Below are positions 33,814 through 42,557 of a stretch of DNA of 64,000 nucleotides, piece by piece (the first letter of the stretch is position 1; each line of letters opens with the position of its first letter). The position numbers and the translations under genes are program-made. The DNA is from Anaerococcus provencensis (GTDB taxonomy: Bacteria; Bacillota; Clostridia; Tissierellales; Peptoniphilaceae). The DNA is taken from contig NZ_HG003685.1 of the NCBI RefSeq assembly GCF_000312365.2, positions 40,502 to 104,501 of the forward strand, written 5' to 3'. The notes under the pieces were generated by a model. That model had not been told where the DNA came from and searched no databases. It saw only the letters and a program-made list of their open reading frames with translations.

Positions 33814-34808
33814 AATATAGTTTTTTGAAAAATACAGCAAAGCCAATAATAATATTACTAAGCACTATTTTGATATTTTGCTTAGTTATGAAAGTTCTCA
33901 AAGTAGAATATTTTGATAATATTCTTCTCTTCTTAATTTTATGCCACATAATTTGTGTATTTATATTGTTAGTTAGTGAAATTAATAGACAAAAAAGAAT
34001 CAGAAAGTTAGTTTATGAATTTTATGATAATATGGATTTTTCGAGAAGAGATAAATTAATTGATGAACTAGGCATAGATTATAAGCCCTTAGTTGACAGT
34101 GTATTTTATAATCAAAATAAACTATTATCAAAATTCCAATATAATAGGTCTGAGTTGATAAATTATAGGGAAATAATTGAAAAATGGGCCCATGATATAA
34201 AGACTCCACTTGCAGCATCTTCTTTACTAATTGAAAACAACAAATCCGATATGGATTCTGATTTATATCAAAAGCTAAATATATCAAACCAGCAAATTAA
34301 AAATAGACTAGATACAGTATTATTTTACGCTAGGTCTAATTCTAGTAAAAAAGATTATACAATGAAAAAAGTAAATATAAAAGAAGTTTTAGAAAATACA
34401 CTTATTGACTTCTATCCCACTATTATGGAGGAGGAATTAAAAATTGTAAACAATACCTTTGATGTAGATGTAATTAGTGATTATAATACTCTGGTCTTTA
34501 TAATATCACAGTTAATTTCCAATAGCATCAAATATGCTGATAGTGAGATAATTTTTGCAACAATTAATAACCATGGAATGAGACTAAGGGTGTCAAATGA
34601 CGGGCCAATGCCCTCTACTAAAGATATGCCATTTATATTTGAAAAATCTTATACAGGTAAGAATAGTAAAGTATCATCCTCTACTGGACTTGGCTTATAT
34701 CTAGTAAAATCATTTGCTAATGATTTGGGAATTGGTGTTCATGCCATGATAACAAGTGATGATAAATTTTTAATTGAACTTATTTTTAAAGATATAAATG
34801 AATTTTAG
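33810..34808 (+). CDS. Intramembrane-sensing histidine kinase, BceS-like
   Basis: 332 residues. Two membrane helices (about 8-28 and 36-56) with almost no loop between them are the mark of BceS-type kinases, which sense through their partner transporter. The H-box is 'EKWAHDIKTPL' with His128. The N-box is 'ISQLISNSIKYAD' and the G-box is 'SSTGLGLYLVKSF'. ATGA overlap with the response regulator. It completes a four-gene detection and resistance module. Confidence 0.92.
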   Translation: MKYSFLKNTAKPIIILLSTILIFCLVMKVLKVEYFDNILLFLILCHIICVFILLVSEINRQKRIRKLVYEFYDNMDFSRRDKLIDELGIDYKPLVDSVFYNQNKLLSKFQYNRSELINYREIIEKWAHDIKTPLAASSLLIENNKSDMDSDLYQKLNISNQQIKNRLDTVLFYARSNSSKKDYTMKKVNIKEVLENTLIDFYPTIMEEELKIVNNTFDVDVISDYNTLVFIISQLISNSIKYADSEIIFATINNHGMRLRVSNDGPMPSTKDMPFIFEKSYTGKNSKVSSSTGLGLYLVKSFANDLGIGVHAMITSDDKFLIELIFKDINEF

Positions 34809-34831
34809 ATTGAAAACTATATTATAAAACA

Positions 34832-34865
34832 CTAGGCAGATTTCCTTGGATCTGCCTAGTTTTAC
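34832..34865. terminator. Two-way terminator after the Bce-like module
   Basis: ACTAGGCAGAT (34832-34842) / ATCTGCCTAGT (34851-34861), a perfect 11-bp stem with an 8-nt loop; a T-run follows on the right and an A-run precedes on the left. It separates converging genes. Confidence 0.85.
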
Positions 34866-34882
34866 ATTTGTTCTTAAAAATC

Positions 34883-36265
34883 TTAATGTAAGAATAAAGA
34901 TAGGATAAATACCCCTAGCATGCCACAAATACCTTCTACTAAAGTAACCATTGTTTGTGTTTTGTAGCCGTCTTCTGCGCGTAGGCCACCAAATTTGGTT
35001 ACTACCCAGAAATATGAGTCGTTGGCGTGGGATACTGTCATTGCTCCTGCTCCTATAGCCATTACTACTAAAGCTGAGCTTACTGTTGAGTCAAGGCCAA
35101 GGACTGGAAGTAGTGGTGCTATGATTCCAGCTGTAGTTGTAATTGCAACTGTTGATGAACCTTGGGCTGTTTTTAGTATTGCAGCTATGATAAATGGGAA
35201 GAATATTCCTATACTTTGGAATACTGTTGCATTGTCTGTGATAAATCCAACTATGCCAGAGTTAGCTATAACTTTGCCCAAAACTCCGCCAGCAGCAGTT
35301 ACAAAAAGAATTGGTCCTGCAACTTTTAAGGATTCATTTACAATTTCATAAAGGTGATCAATCTTTCCTCTATTATTTAAAAGGATGATTCCAAAGATAA
35401 GTCCTACTGCTAGAGCTATGATTGGAGTTCCTAGGAATAAGAACAAATCATTTATAAATCCTTCGGCCTTCATAATTTTGAATATATTACTTAAAGCCAT
35501 AAGTATCACTGGGATTATAATTGGTGCTAGAGATAAAAAACCACCTGGAAGAGTGCCGTATTCGGCTTTTATCTCTTCGTAGGTTTTCAAATTATCATCT
35601 TCTACTAATTCTTCTATATTTACACTTTGTCTTTTGGAATAAAAATATGCACCAGCTAGGGCTGGGATAGATACTAATAAACCAAGACCCATTACAAGCA
35701 ATAAGTCGCTACCTACACCTATAGTATTTGCTGCTGCTATTGGACCTGGTGTAGGAGGTATAAATACGTGTGATGCATATAGACCTGCAGATAAACACAT
35801 GGTCATTGCTACTGATGAAGCTGATGTTCTTTTGGTTAAGGCTTTTCTAATTGGGTTAAGGATTACAAAACCTGAGTCACAAAATACTGGGATGGATACG
35901 ACCCAACCCATTATTAGCATGGCTAGTTCTGGTCTTTTTTCTCCAACTAGATTTACAACCATGTCTGCAAGCTTAAGAGCTGCTCCAGTTTCTTCCAAAA
36001 GCGCTCCTATTATTGTTCCAAGGATGATTACAATACCAATAGATGTAAATGCACCTGAGAAACCTTCGCCTATTACATTTGCTATGCCAGCAACAACCGT
36101 ACCATCTTCTGCAGTTTGATCCACAAGTGGGATACCAGCTATTAGTCCAAATACTAATGAAACTGATAATATGGATAAGAATGGATGGATATTTAGTTTA
36201 CTAATCATAAATATCATTAAGACTATTGTAAGTATGAATACAATTATTAATGGTATACCTGTCAT
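34883..36265 (-). CDS. GntP-family permease, probable glycerate/gluconate transporter
   Basis: 460 residues, about 12-14 membrane helices. GntP family features include the N-terminal 'KLNIHPFLSILSVSL' and the 'CDSGFVILNPI' loop. 'ILKTAQGSSTVAITTTAGI' and 'SHANDSYFWVVTKFGG' near the C-terminus are also family-typical. The gene follows the glycerate kinase gene by 9 nt on the same strand, so D-glycerate or a related sugar acid is the likely substrate. AGGAGA lies before the ATG. Confidence 0.9.
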   Translation of the reverse strand: MTGIPLIIVFILTIVLMIFMISKLNIHPFLSILSVSLVFGLIAGIPLVDQTAEDGTVVAGIANVIGEGFSGAFTSIGIVIILGTIIGALLEETGAALKLADMVVNLVGEKRPELAMLIMGWVVSIPVFCDSGFVILNPIRKALTKRTSASSVAMTMCLSAGLYASHVFIPPTPGPIAAANTIGVGSDLLLVMGLGLLVSIPALAGAYFYSKRQSVNIEELVEDDNLKTYEEIKAEYGTLPGGFLSLAPIIIPVILMALSNIFKIMKAEGFINDLFLFLGTPIIALAVGLIFGIILLNNRGKIDHLYEIVNESLKVAGPILFVTAAGGVLGKVIANSGIVGFITDNATVFQSIGIFFPFIIAAILKTAQGSSTVAITTTAGIIAPLLPVLGLDSTVSSALVVMAIGAGAMTVSHANDSYFWVVTKFGGLRAEDGYKTQTMVTLVEGICGMLGVFILSLFLH

Positions 36266-36274
36266 TTTTTTCTC

Positions 36275-37414
36275 CTAATTTTTGTATAAATATATTAATC
36301 TAAATACTTGATTAACACATCTGCGTAAATTTTCTTCTGCTTTTTTGGCATCCATTGCTTCTTCGACAGACCTTATTTGATCGAGGATAGGGAAGAAGGC
36401 ATCAATGCCATGCTTGTTCACTTCTATGGCATCATTATCAACTACTCCTGCAAAGGCAATAACATTAGCACCGTATTTTTTGGCAAGTTTTGCAACTCCT
36501 GTAGGAGCCTTGCCCATTGATGACTGAAAGTCTATTTTACCTTCACCGGTTATTACTAAGTCTGCACTACAAAGATAATCATTTACATTTAGCATTTGTA
36601 GGATTAGTTCAATACCTGGTGAAAGTTCGGCTCCTAGATAGTTTTTAAAAGCATAGCCTAAGCCTCCAGCTGCACCAACCCCTGGATAAATATCATCTGC
36701 ATTTTTTATAACTTCCTTGGTTTTTTTGTGAAACAAGGCTAAGTTATTATCTATAATTTCGACCTCTCTAGGATTTGCTCCTTTTTGTGGGCCGTAGACG
36801 CTAGCAGATCCCCTTTTGCCAGTAAGTGGGTTATCAACATCACATGCTATTTTGAATGTAGCTTCTTTAAGTCTAGGATCAGCTTGCGATAGGTCAATTG
36901 CTGATAAGCTTCCTAAACCCTCGTTTGATGGATGGATGTTATTGTTATTTTTATCATAAAATTTAAAGCCAAGAGCAGATAACATACCTATCCCACCATC
37001 ATTTGTTGCTGAGCCACCGATACCAATAATGAAATTTCTAATTCCCTTATCAAGTGCATCTTTGATCATAGTCCCAACACCATAAGTGCTTGCCTTTAGA
37101 GGAGAGAGTCTATCTTTGATCAAGACCAAACCCGCAGCCTGACTCATTTCCATTATAGCCAGATTTTTATCTTTTATTATTACATAATTGCCAATAATTT
37201 TTTCAAAAAGCGGATTTTCAACTTGGACTTCTATAAGACTAGCCCCATCAAGTTCGCTCATAGATTCTACAGTGCCTTCACCTCCATCAGCTACTGGAAG
37301 TACAATAATATCTTCATTTGGATTAAGCTTTTCTATCTCATCTTTGATAATGTTTCCAGCATCTGATGATGATAAAGATCCTTTGAAGGAATCAATCATT
37401 ATTAGGATTTTCAT
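36275..37414 (-). CDS. Glycerate kinase (GlxK/GarK family)
   Basis: 379 residues, PF02595 type. It has 'MIDSFKGSLSSSDAGNII' at the N-terminus, 'PVADGGEGTVES' (about 40-51), 'GIGGSATNDGGIGMLSALG', 'GPQKGAN' and 'VITGEGKIDFQSSMGKAP'. These are the standard glycerate kinase motifs. It phosphorylates glycerate to a phosphoglycerate that enters lower glycolysis, where PPDK (also in this window) acts. GGAGGTGA precedes the ATG. It is first in a two-gene operon with the permease. Confidence 0.95.
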   Translation of the reverse strand: MKILIMIDSFKGSLSSSDAGNIIKDEIEKLNPNEDIIVLPVADGGEGTVESMSELDGASLIEVQVENPLFEKIIGNYVIIKDKNLAIMEMSQAAGLVLIKDRLSPLKASTYGVGTMIKDALDKGIRNFIIGIGGSATNDGGIGMLSALGFKFYDKNNNNIHPSNEGLGSLSAIDLSQADPRLKEATFKIACDVDNPLTGKRGSASVYGPQKGANPREVEIIDNNLALFHKKTKEVIKNADDIYPGVGAAGGLGYAFKNYLGAELSPGIELILQMLNVNDYLCSADLVITGEGKIDFQSSMGKAPTGVAKLAKKYGANVIAFAGVVDNDAIEVNKHGIDAFFPILDQIRSVEEAMDAKKAEENLRRCVNQVFRLIYLYKN

Positions 37415-37445
37415 GGGTCACCTCCTTTATATAATTTTAAACTAG

Positions 37446-37457
37446 AAAAACGTTTTT
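37446..37457. promoter_or_regulatory. 12-bp palindrome upstream of the glycerate operon
   Basis: AAAAACGTTTTT, 31 bp before the glycerate kinase start. It could be an operator for a sugar-acid regulator or a chance AT palindrome; no second copy was found. Confidence 0.25.
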
Positions 37458-37548
37458 GTAAATTATAATATATTAACATATTTTATTGTGCTATAAGAAT
37501 TTTTCTTAAATGTGGTAAAATACTAATACAGAGATTTCGAGGGATAAT

Positions 37549-38565
37549 ATGAAAAAAATTATTTATATTTTAATTTGTTTAATACTATCTTCATGTACCA
37601 GTAAATCTAAGGAGGGTGGGATTCCTCCTATTGATACATTGAGCGAAGATAGGATGATTGATGAAAGCAAGGTATCTTTGGATGATAAAAAGCCCAAAAG
37701 TCCTATTCTTAAAGAACCACCATTTAAGGCAAAGTCATTAGATTATGAAATAATAAAGCCGGGTTTTTTGCTGGAAGATAGGTTTAGGGACCTAAGAACT
37801 CAGGACAAGTACGCCGTAATGATGGTTGAATATTATGATGATGTAAATCAGACTTTTCATGTAAGTAGAATCCTAACAGAGGCTTTGAAGGATCCAAATG
37901 TAAAGATTGAAAATGATTTTGATGACAAGATGGACTTTGCTACAGACCTATTTTTGCTAAGCCCATTTTATTCAAAGGGTAAAATTGAACCCTATATTTA
38001 CTATAATTATTGGTTTGATGAAAGGACTTTCTCTTTAAAACCTAGATATGTCATTGAGGAGAACACCAAAACCTATCTAAATCCAGATGAAGAAAAGGCA
38101 GTAGAAAGTCAAATCAAGGTTCTAGTCGACTATGCAAACGAAAATTACGACAATGACTATGATAAGGCATATTATTTTGCGCTCTGGTTAGCCGAAAACA
38201 ACGACTACCAATACCACGGAGATAAGGATAATATCATAGAAAACAATATGTACGGAGCTTTGGTGAAGGGATTAAGCCAATGTTCTGGTTTTGCCCAAAG
38301 CTTTACAAGACTCTGCCAAGAGGTTGGAATTCCTTGCTATTCAGTTACAGGAAATACAGAAGCTCCTAATAGACCTGATGACTACTCTGGAGAACACCAG
38401 TGGAATGTAATAATGCTTGATGATACATGGTCCTATGTCGATATAACAGGCATGGTTGCCAATGGCAGCGATTACTATTACTATTATTTTGATAGGTCAA
38501 AGTATGAATTTGTTGACTATTATGTAAGCAAATTCTACAAGGATATTGAGGAGTATATAAGATGA
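37549..38565 (+). CDS. Transglutaminase-like lipoprotein
   Basis: 338 residues. The signal peptide has lipobox LSSC (Cys16). The C-terminal third is a transglutaminase-like domain: Cys245 in 'GLSQCSGFAQSF', His283 in 'SGEHQWNVI' and Asp298 in 'SYVDIT', a complete papain-type triad in the right order. The 'YGALVKGLSQCSGFA' pattern is standard for bacterial members, which may act as proteases, cross-linkers or amidases. The middle region (30-200) is unassigned. It is the first gene of a four-gene operon; a 4-nt overlap joins it to the next. Confidence 0.85.
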   Translation: MKKIIYILICLILSSCTSKSKEGGIPPIDTLSEDRMIDESKVSLDDKKPKSPILKEPPFKAKSLDYEIIKPGFLLEDRFRDLRTQDKYAVMMVEYYDDVNQTFHVSRILTEALKDPNVKIENDFDDKMDFATDLFLLSPFYSKGKIEPYIYYNYWFDERTFSLKPRYVIEENTKTYLNPDEEKAVESQIKVLVDYANENYDNDYDKAYYFALWLAENNDYQYHGDKDNIIENNMYGALVKGLSQCSGFAQSFTRLCQEVGIPCYSVTGNTEAPNRPDDYSGEHQWNVIMLDDTWSYVDITGMVANGSDYYYYYFDRSKYEFVDYYVSKFYKDIEEYIR

Positions 38566-38984
38566 TTGTAAACCCATATCAAGAGCTGATTTCTTTGCAT
38601 GATATGAGAATAGAAAATATAAAAATAGAGGATAATACGGCCTATATAAAACTTAACAATGCGTATTTGTTAGGCCAAACGGATACTTATATGTTGGATG
38701 AGCCTCTAATCATAATCAATGACCTTATCAATATCGAAGCTAACAGCGATTACCCAATAAGAATAAGAGTTTATGGTGATAAAAACATTTTTGATATTAA
38801 TATTTCTGACTTCAATGAATATGCCTTTGATATCCTTGAAGAAGCCTATGGCTTTGGACTTCTTCACTTTTTTGGCATAGCTACAAAATATCAAGATAAT
38901 AAAGCATATGATTGTTTTTTAGATATACACTTTACGGGAGACCTAGAGATAAAGTGGGATAACAAAGTTTTATTAGAGGTATAG
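38562..38984 (+). CDS. Hypothetical protein in the macrodomain operon
   Basis: 140 residues, soluble, acidic, rich in Ile, Asn and Asp; it appears mostly beta strand ('MRIENIKIEDNTAYIKLNNAYLL' in pieces). No family was recognised. Its start overlaps the transglutaminase gene by 4 nt (ATGA) and its stop directly touches the macrodomain gene ATG. It may belong to either functional unit of this operon. Confidence 0.6.
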   Translation: MIVNPYQELISLHDMRIENIKIEDNTAYIKLNNAYLLGQTDTYMLDEPLIIINDLINIEANSDYPIRIRVYGDKNIFDINISDFNEYAFDILEEAYGFGLLHFFGIATKYQDNKAYDCFLDIHFTGDLEIKWDNKVLLEV

Positions 38985-39488
38985 ATGAGTTTTAAGATAG
39001 TTAATGAAGATATAACAAGGATGGATGTAGAGGCTATAGTAAACGCGGCAAATACTGGACTAAAAATGGGAGCTGGAGTTTGTAGAGCCATCTTTTTAGC
39101 TGCAGGAGCTGATAAGCTTACTAAAGCTTGTGATGTGCTAGCGCCAATAAAAACAGGAGAAGCTGTTATCACAGATGGATTTGATTTAAAAGCAAAGTAT
39201 ATAATCCACACGGCTGGCCCAGTTTATAATCCAAATAATGACGAAGAATCTATAAGACTATTGGAAAAATCTTACAAAAATTCCTTAATACTTGCTAGGG
39301 AAAATGATGTATCATCGCTTGCCTTTCCCTTGATTTCTGCAGGAATTTATGGCTTTCCCAAAATCAAAGCTTTTGAAATAGCAAAAGAGACAATTGAAAA
39401 TTTTCTAAAAGAAAATGATATGGACGTTTACCTTACTATAGTTGATAAGGAAATAATAGATAGGATAAATAATGGAACTTACAGATAA
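38985..39488 (+). CDS. Macrodomain protein (ADP-ribose binding/hydrolysing)
   Basis: 167 residues, one macrodomain. 'IVNAANTGLKMGAGVCRAIFLAAG' (in pieces, about 19-42) is the ribose/diphosphate loop in the 'GVCxAIF' form. 'YIIHTAGPVY' and 'AFPLISAGIYGFP' form the second binding loop. These are all key segments of ADP-ribose hydrolases. Such proteins remove ADP-ribose or O-acetyl-ADP-ribose and sometimes act as antitoxins. It overlaps the HEPN-nuclease-like gene by 17 nt, so the two are made together. Confidence 0.9.
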   Translation: MSFKIVNEDITRMDVEAIVNAANTGLKMGAGVCRAIFLAAGADKLTKACDVLAPIKTGEAVITDGFDLKAKYIIHTAGPVYNPNNDEESIRLLEKSYKNSLILARENDVSSLAFPLISAGIYGFPKIKAFEIAKETIENFLKENDMDVYLTIVDKEIIDRINNGTYR

Positions 39489-40395
39489 ATTTGAATTTGA
39501 TTCTTGCAAGAAGAAAACCCCATATACTATAGACCATGGAGAAATCCCTATTGAAATAAGCCCGGATTTAACAGAAGCAATATACTATTTGCTTTGGTAT
39601 GTGCCAAATATTAAGTCAGAGCAATCAAAAAAGAACGAACTTTTATTAAATCCCCAATACGACAATTATATTTTCTTAGAGATAATGAAGGCTATGAATT
39701 TAGAAGATGAAGATGTTTTATTTACAGAAACAATTGAAGAAAAATTCATAAAGCCCTTTCTAAAGGAAGTATGCCCCAAAGAATATAAAATTATTATGAC
39801 CATATCTTCTGGTGAGACCAAGACTATGGCCTTGTTAAGACATATAAGAAATGCTATTGCTCATGGGAATTTCAATATTATTGACGATACTTTGCTAGGC
39901 TTTGACATACAAAGAAATGACAAGGAGACAGAGTATCGTGGATTCTTTAAGATTAATCCAACTGACCTACTAAGGGCACTAAAGAAAATTCAATTTGACT
40001 ATAACTCTCAAAAACTTATAAAAACAGCCTTTAAGAATTGTGGCTACCATATAGAAGACTATCAAGATAAATACCAAAGAAGCCACGATTTTGAATTGTT
40101 TGCCAGGAAAAATAAAAAGAAATATGCCATAGATATCAAAAATTATGAATACGAAAAAACTGTGGATAAGGAATTTATTGATGATTTGGTCAAGCAATAC
40201 GAAGGACTCATAGAAGGAATAACTCCTGTTTTAATAATCCATTCATCTTACCTTGATGATAAGAGCAAGGATGAGCTTTTAAAGCATGATGTTATCATCC
40301 TAGATGTCAAAAATATAAAGAAAATGATTAAAGGTAGAGATATGGTAAGCGAGATTGAAAGAGCCCAAGATATCAATGCTAATATCAGCCAATAA
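39472..40395 (+). CDS. HEPN-like domain fused to a PD-(D/E)XK-like nuclease domain
   Basis: 307 residues. The N-terminal half is helical and contains 'LLRHIRNAIAHGNF': Arg126-x4-His131 (RNAIAH) is the HEPN RNase motif. The C-terminal part has a restriction-nuclease-like core: Asp206 in 'SHDFELFA', then 'YAIDIKNY' with Asp221 and Lys223, and a downstream Gln242 in 'LVKQYEGL', as in Mrr-like enzymes. No membrane segment. The macrodomain gene overlaps its 5' end by 17 nt. This pairing of a possible RNase/DNase with an ADP-ribose hydrolase suggests a toxin/antitoxin or abortive-infection unit; the function is not shown. Both domain calls are by eye. Confidence 0.62.
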   Translation: MELTDKFEFDSCKKKTPYTIDHGEIPIEISPDLTEAIYYLLWYVPNIKSEQSKKNELLLNPQYDNYIFLEIMKAMNLEDEDVLFTETIEEKFIKPFLKEVCPKEYKIIMTISSGETKTMALLRHIRNAIAHGNFNIIDDTLLGFDIQRNDKETEYRGFFKINPTDLLRALKKIQFDYNSQKLIKTAFKNCGYHIEDYQDKYQRSHDFELFARKNKKKYAIDIKNYEYEKTVDKEFIDDLVKQYEGLIEGITPVLIIHSSYLDDKSKDELLKHDVIILDVKNIKKMIKGRDMVSEIERAQDINANISQ

Positions 40396-40426
40396 TTTTA
40401 ATAATATTATTATTTCCTCAAAAAAA

Positions 40427-40451
40427 GTTTAAAAACCTAGTGAATGGGTAG
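40427..40451 (+). promoter_or_regulatory. Sigma-B-like promoter of the glycine/alanine-rich membrane protein gene
   Basis: GTTTAA (40427-40432), 13 nt, GGGTAG (40446-40451), close to the sigma-B pattern GTTTaa-N12-14-GGGtAt. A TATAAT at 40454-40459 is also present but has no -35 box at the right distance. Confidence 0.45.
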
Positions 40452-40503
40452 AATATAATTAGTAACAAAATTATATTTTATTGTTATTATAAAAGGAGGA
40501 ATC

Positions 40504-41697
40504 ATGACTGAAAAAAATAATAATGATTCAAAAAAAGAAATTTTTGAAACAGAGAAAAATGTTGAAAGATCTAGCAGGAATACTAATAGAGCTCCACGCA
40601 GAAGTGAGAGAGAAAGAAAGCAAAGACCAGGTGTTCCTGTATATGAACAAGCAACAAGTGCTATACCAGCTGGCAACAACCTTTCTTGGGCATCAATACT
40701 AGCTGGAGCAGTAACAGCAGCTGCTTGCTTTGCAACACTAAGCTTACTTACAGCTGCCTTAGGATTTGGCCTATTCTCACCAACAACTAGTGATCCACTA
40801 TCAGGTGTTGGAGTTGGAACAGGTATTTGGACTGCTATCACTCTAATCCTATCATTTTTAGCAGGTGGATTTGTTGCAGGTTATTCAGCAAGATCAACAG
40901 GTAAATTGCACGGTGCTATTACTTGGGCAGTTACACTACTACTATTACTAACATTTGTTATAAATGCTATTGGTCAAGTACTCGGAGCAGCAGCAAATGT
41001 AGCAGGTACTGCAGCAAACACAGCAGCTAACGTTGCTGGAAATGTAGCAGGATCAACAATTTCAGCTACAGGCGATGCAGTAAGTGCTGGTGTAGAAAAA
41101 GCTGGAGATGCAATTGGTGAAGTAGACACAAAAGAACTACAAGAAAATGTTGAAAAATATCTAAGCGATACAGATATTGAAGAATTACAACCAGAATATC
41201 TAAACAATCAACTTGAAGAATCAAAAGATGAGATTGGTCAAGCAGTTAAAGATATTGCACTAAACCCAGAAAATGCAAAAAATATCATTTCTGATTTAAC
41301 AAAATCACTTCAAGATAAGGCTAATACAATAGCTGATTCTGCTGATAGAGATGCAATTGCAAATGCAGTGGCACAAAACTCTGATCTAACACAAGAAGAA
41401 GCAGAAGAAGTAACTGATAATATTTACAATGGCTTAGTTGAAGCTAACAAGCAAGCTCAAACAGCCCTAAACGATGCGTCAACACAAATTGACAACTATG
41501 CAACAGAAGCTGAAAACAAAGTAGACGAAACAGTTGAAAATGCAAAAGAAGGTGCAGATGAAGCATCTAAGAAAGCATCAGCTGGTTCAGTAATCACATT
41601 CCTTGGCCTAATTGCAGCTCTTGCACTATCAGCATGGGGTGGCCAAATGGGTGAACAAAAAGCAAAAGAGCTTGTAAGAAAAGAAACAATTAGATAA
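40504..41697 (+). CDS. Membrane protein with Ala-rich central region, stress-like, unknown
   Basis: 397 residues. The N-terminal 60 residues are charged. The first membrane pair is 'NNLSWASILAGAVTAAACFATLSLLTAALGFGLF' (in pieces) and 'GIWTAITLILSFLAGGFVAGYSAR', resembling families with an SWGAVxAG motif and GGFVAG-R motif. A third helix (about 135-155) is followed by an Ala/Gly-rich 'AANVAGTAANTAANVAGNVAG' type stretch. An acidic helical region (200-360) and a C-terminal helix follow. GGAGG lies before the ATG. It may be a membrane-stress protein; function unknown. Confidence 0.7.
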   Translation: MTEKNNNDSKKEIFETEKNVERSSRNTNRAPRRSERERKQRPGVPVYEQATSAIPAGNNLSWASILAGAVTAAACFATLSLLTAALGFGLFSPTTSDPLSGVGVGTGIWTAITLILSFLAGGFVAGYSARSTGKLHGAITWAVTLLLLLTFVINAIGQVLGAAANVAGTAANTAANVAGNVAGSTISATGDAVSAGVEKAGDAIGEVDTKELQENVEKYLSDTDIEELQPEYLNNQLEESKDEIGQAVKDIALNPENAKNIISDLTKSLQDKANTIADSADRDAIANAVAQNSDLTQEEAEEVTDNIYNGLVEANKQAQTALNDASTQIDNYATEAENKVDETVENAKEGADEASKKASAGSVITFLGLIAALALSAWGGQMGEQKAKELVRKETIR

Positions 41698-41712
41698 TAA
41701 TTTTTTTAAGGG

Positions 41713-41740
41713 GAAAGGCTTAGCCTTTCTCTTTTTTTTG
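41713..41740 (+). terminator. Terminator after the Ala-rich membrane protein gene
   Basis: GAAAGGC (41713-41719) / GCCTTTC (41723-41729), 3-nt loop, then an eight-T tract. Confidence 0.85.
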
Positions 41741-41766
41741 TGTTAATATAATTGAAGGAGGATAGA

Positions 41767-42525
41767 ATGAGAGTTGAATTGATAAATTACACCAAAAATG
41801 CAGAAGAAACCATAGCCCAAGCTGGAAAACTTTGCTATTCCAAAGTTGGAGTAGATGAAATAAAAGAAAAATTAGATGATAAAGCTATAGAAAAATACAT
41901 AACAATGCTAATGGATATGGGACACATGTCACCAATTGAGCACGTTAGCTTTACATTTGCTGTTGAAGGAGTTTCAAGAACACTTACCCACCAATTAGTT
42001 AGGCATAGGCTTGCATCATACTCCCAACAATCACAGAGATATGTAAAGCTAGAAAATTTTGAATACATAATTCCACCCGCTATAAAAGAGGACAGTAAGG
42101 CCCTAGAAATATATGAAAAGGCCATGGAAAATTCCAAAGAAGCTTACCTAAAGATATCAGAATCACTATTTGATAAATATTATGAGGAGAATATATCAGA
42201 TGGGCTTAATGAAAAGGAAGCTAAGTCAAAGGCAGAGAAAAAATCAATAGAAGATGCTAGATATGTATTTCCAAATGCTTGTGAAACAAAAATAGTTTTT
42301 ACTATGAATGCTAGAAACTTGCTTCATTTCTTTTCTCTGAGATGTTGCAACAGGGCTCAATGGGAGATAAGAGAGATGGCCTTAGAGATGGTAAAAATAT
42401 GTAAAGAAATATATCCTACTTTATTTAAAAATGCTGGTCCATCCTGCGTAAATGGTCCTTGTCCAGAAGGTAAAATGACTTGTGGTAAGATAAAAGAGGT
42501 TAGAGAAATCTACAATAATCTATAA
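41767..42525 (+). CDS. thyX: Flavin-dependent thymidylate synthase
   Basis: 252 residues. The ThyX motif RHRx7S is present: Arg79-His80-Arg81 to Ser89 in '[14 protein letters not shown]'. It makes dTMP from dUMP with methylene-THF, using FAD and NADPH. '[12 protein letters not shown]' and '[22 protein letters not shown]' (in part) are also family-typical. The C-terminal tail has an extra Cys-rich segment ('[16 protein letters not shown]'), seen in several Clostridia. ATG 41767, directly after GGAGG, is preferred over a TTG at 41752. Confidence 0.96.
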   Translation: MRVELINYTKNAEETIAQAGKLCYSKVGVDEIKEKLDDKAIEKYITMLMDMGHMSPIEHVSFTFAVEGVSRTLTHQLVRHRLASYSQQSQRYVKLENFEYIIPPAIKEDSKALEIYEKAMENSKEAYLKISESLFDKYYEENISDGLNEKEAKSKAEKKSIEDARYVFPNACETKIVFTMNARNLLHFFSLRCCNRAQWEIREMALEMVKICKEIYPTLFKNAGPSCVNGPCPEGKMTCGKIKEVREIYNNL

Positions 42526-42528
42526 AAA

Positions 42529-42557
42529 ATAAGCTCCTAAAAAAATGGGGAGCTTAT
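42529..42557. terminator. Two-way terminator between thyX and the S41-like gene
   Basis: ATAAGCTCC (42529-42537) / GGAGCTTAT (42549-42557) with an A-rich loop, between converging genes. Confidence 0.8.

Noticed and set aside
37549-38565. Cysteine protease toxin role for the transglutaminase-like protein
   Set aside because: It has a lipobox and thus works outside the cell; nothing in the sequence shows toxicity.
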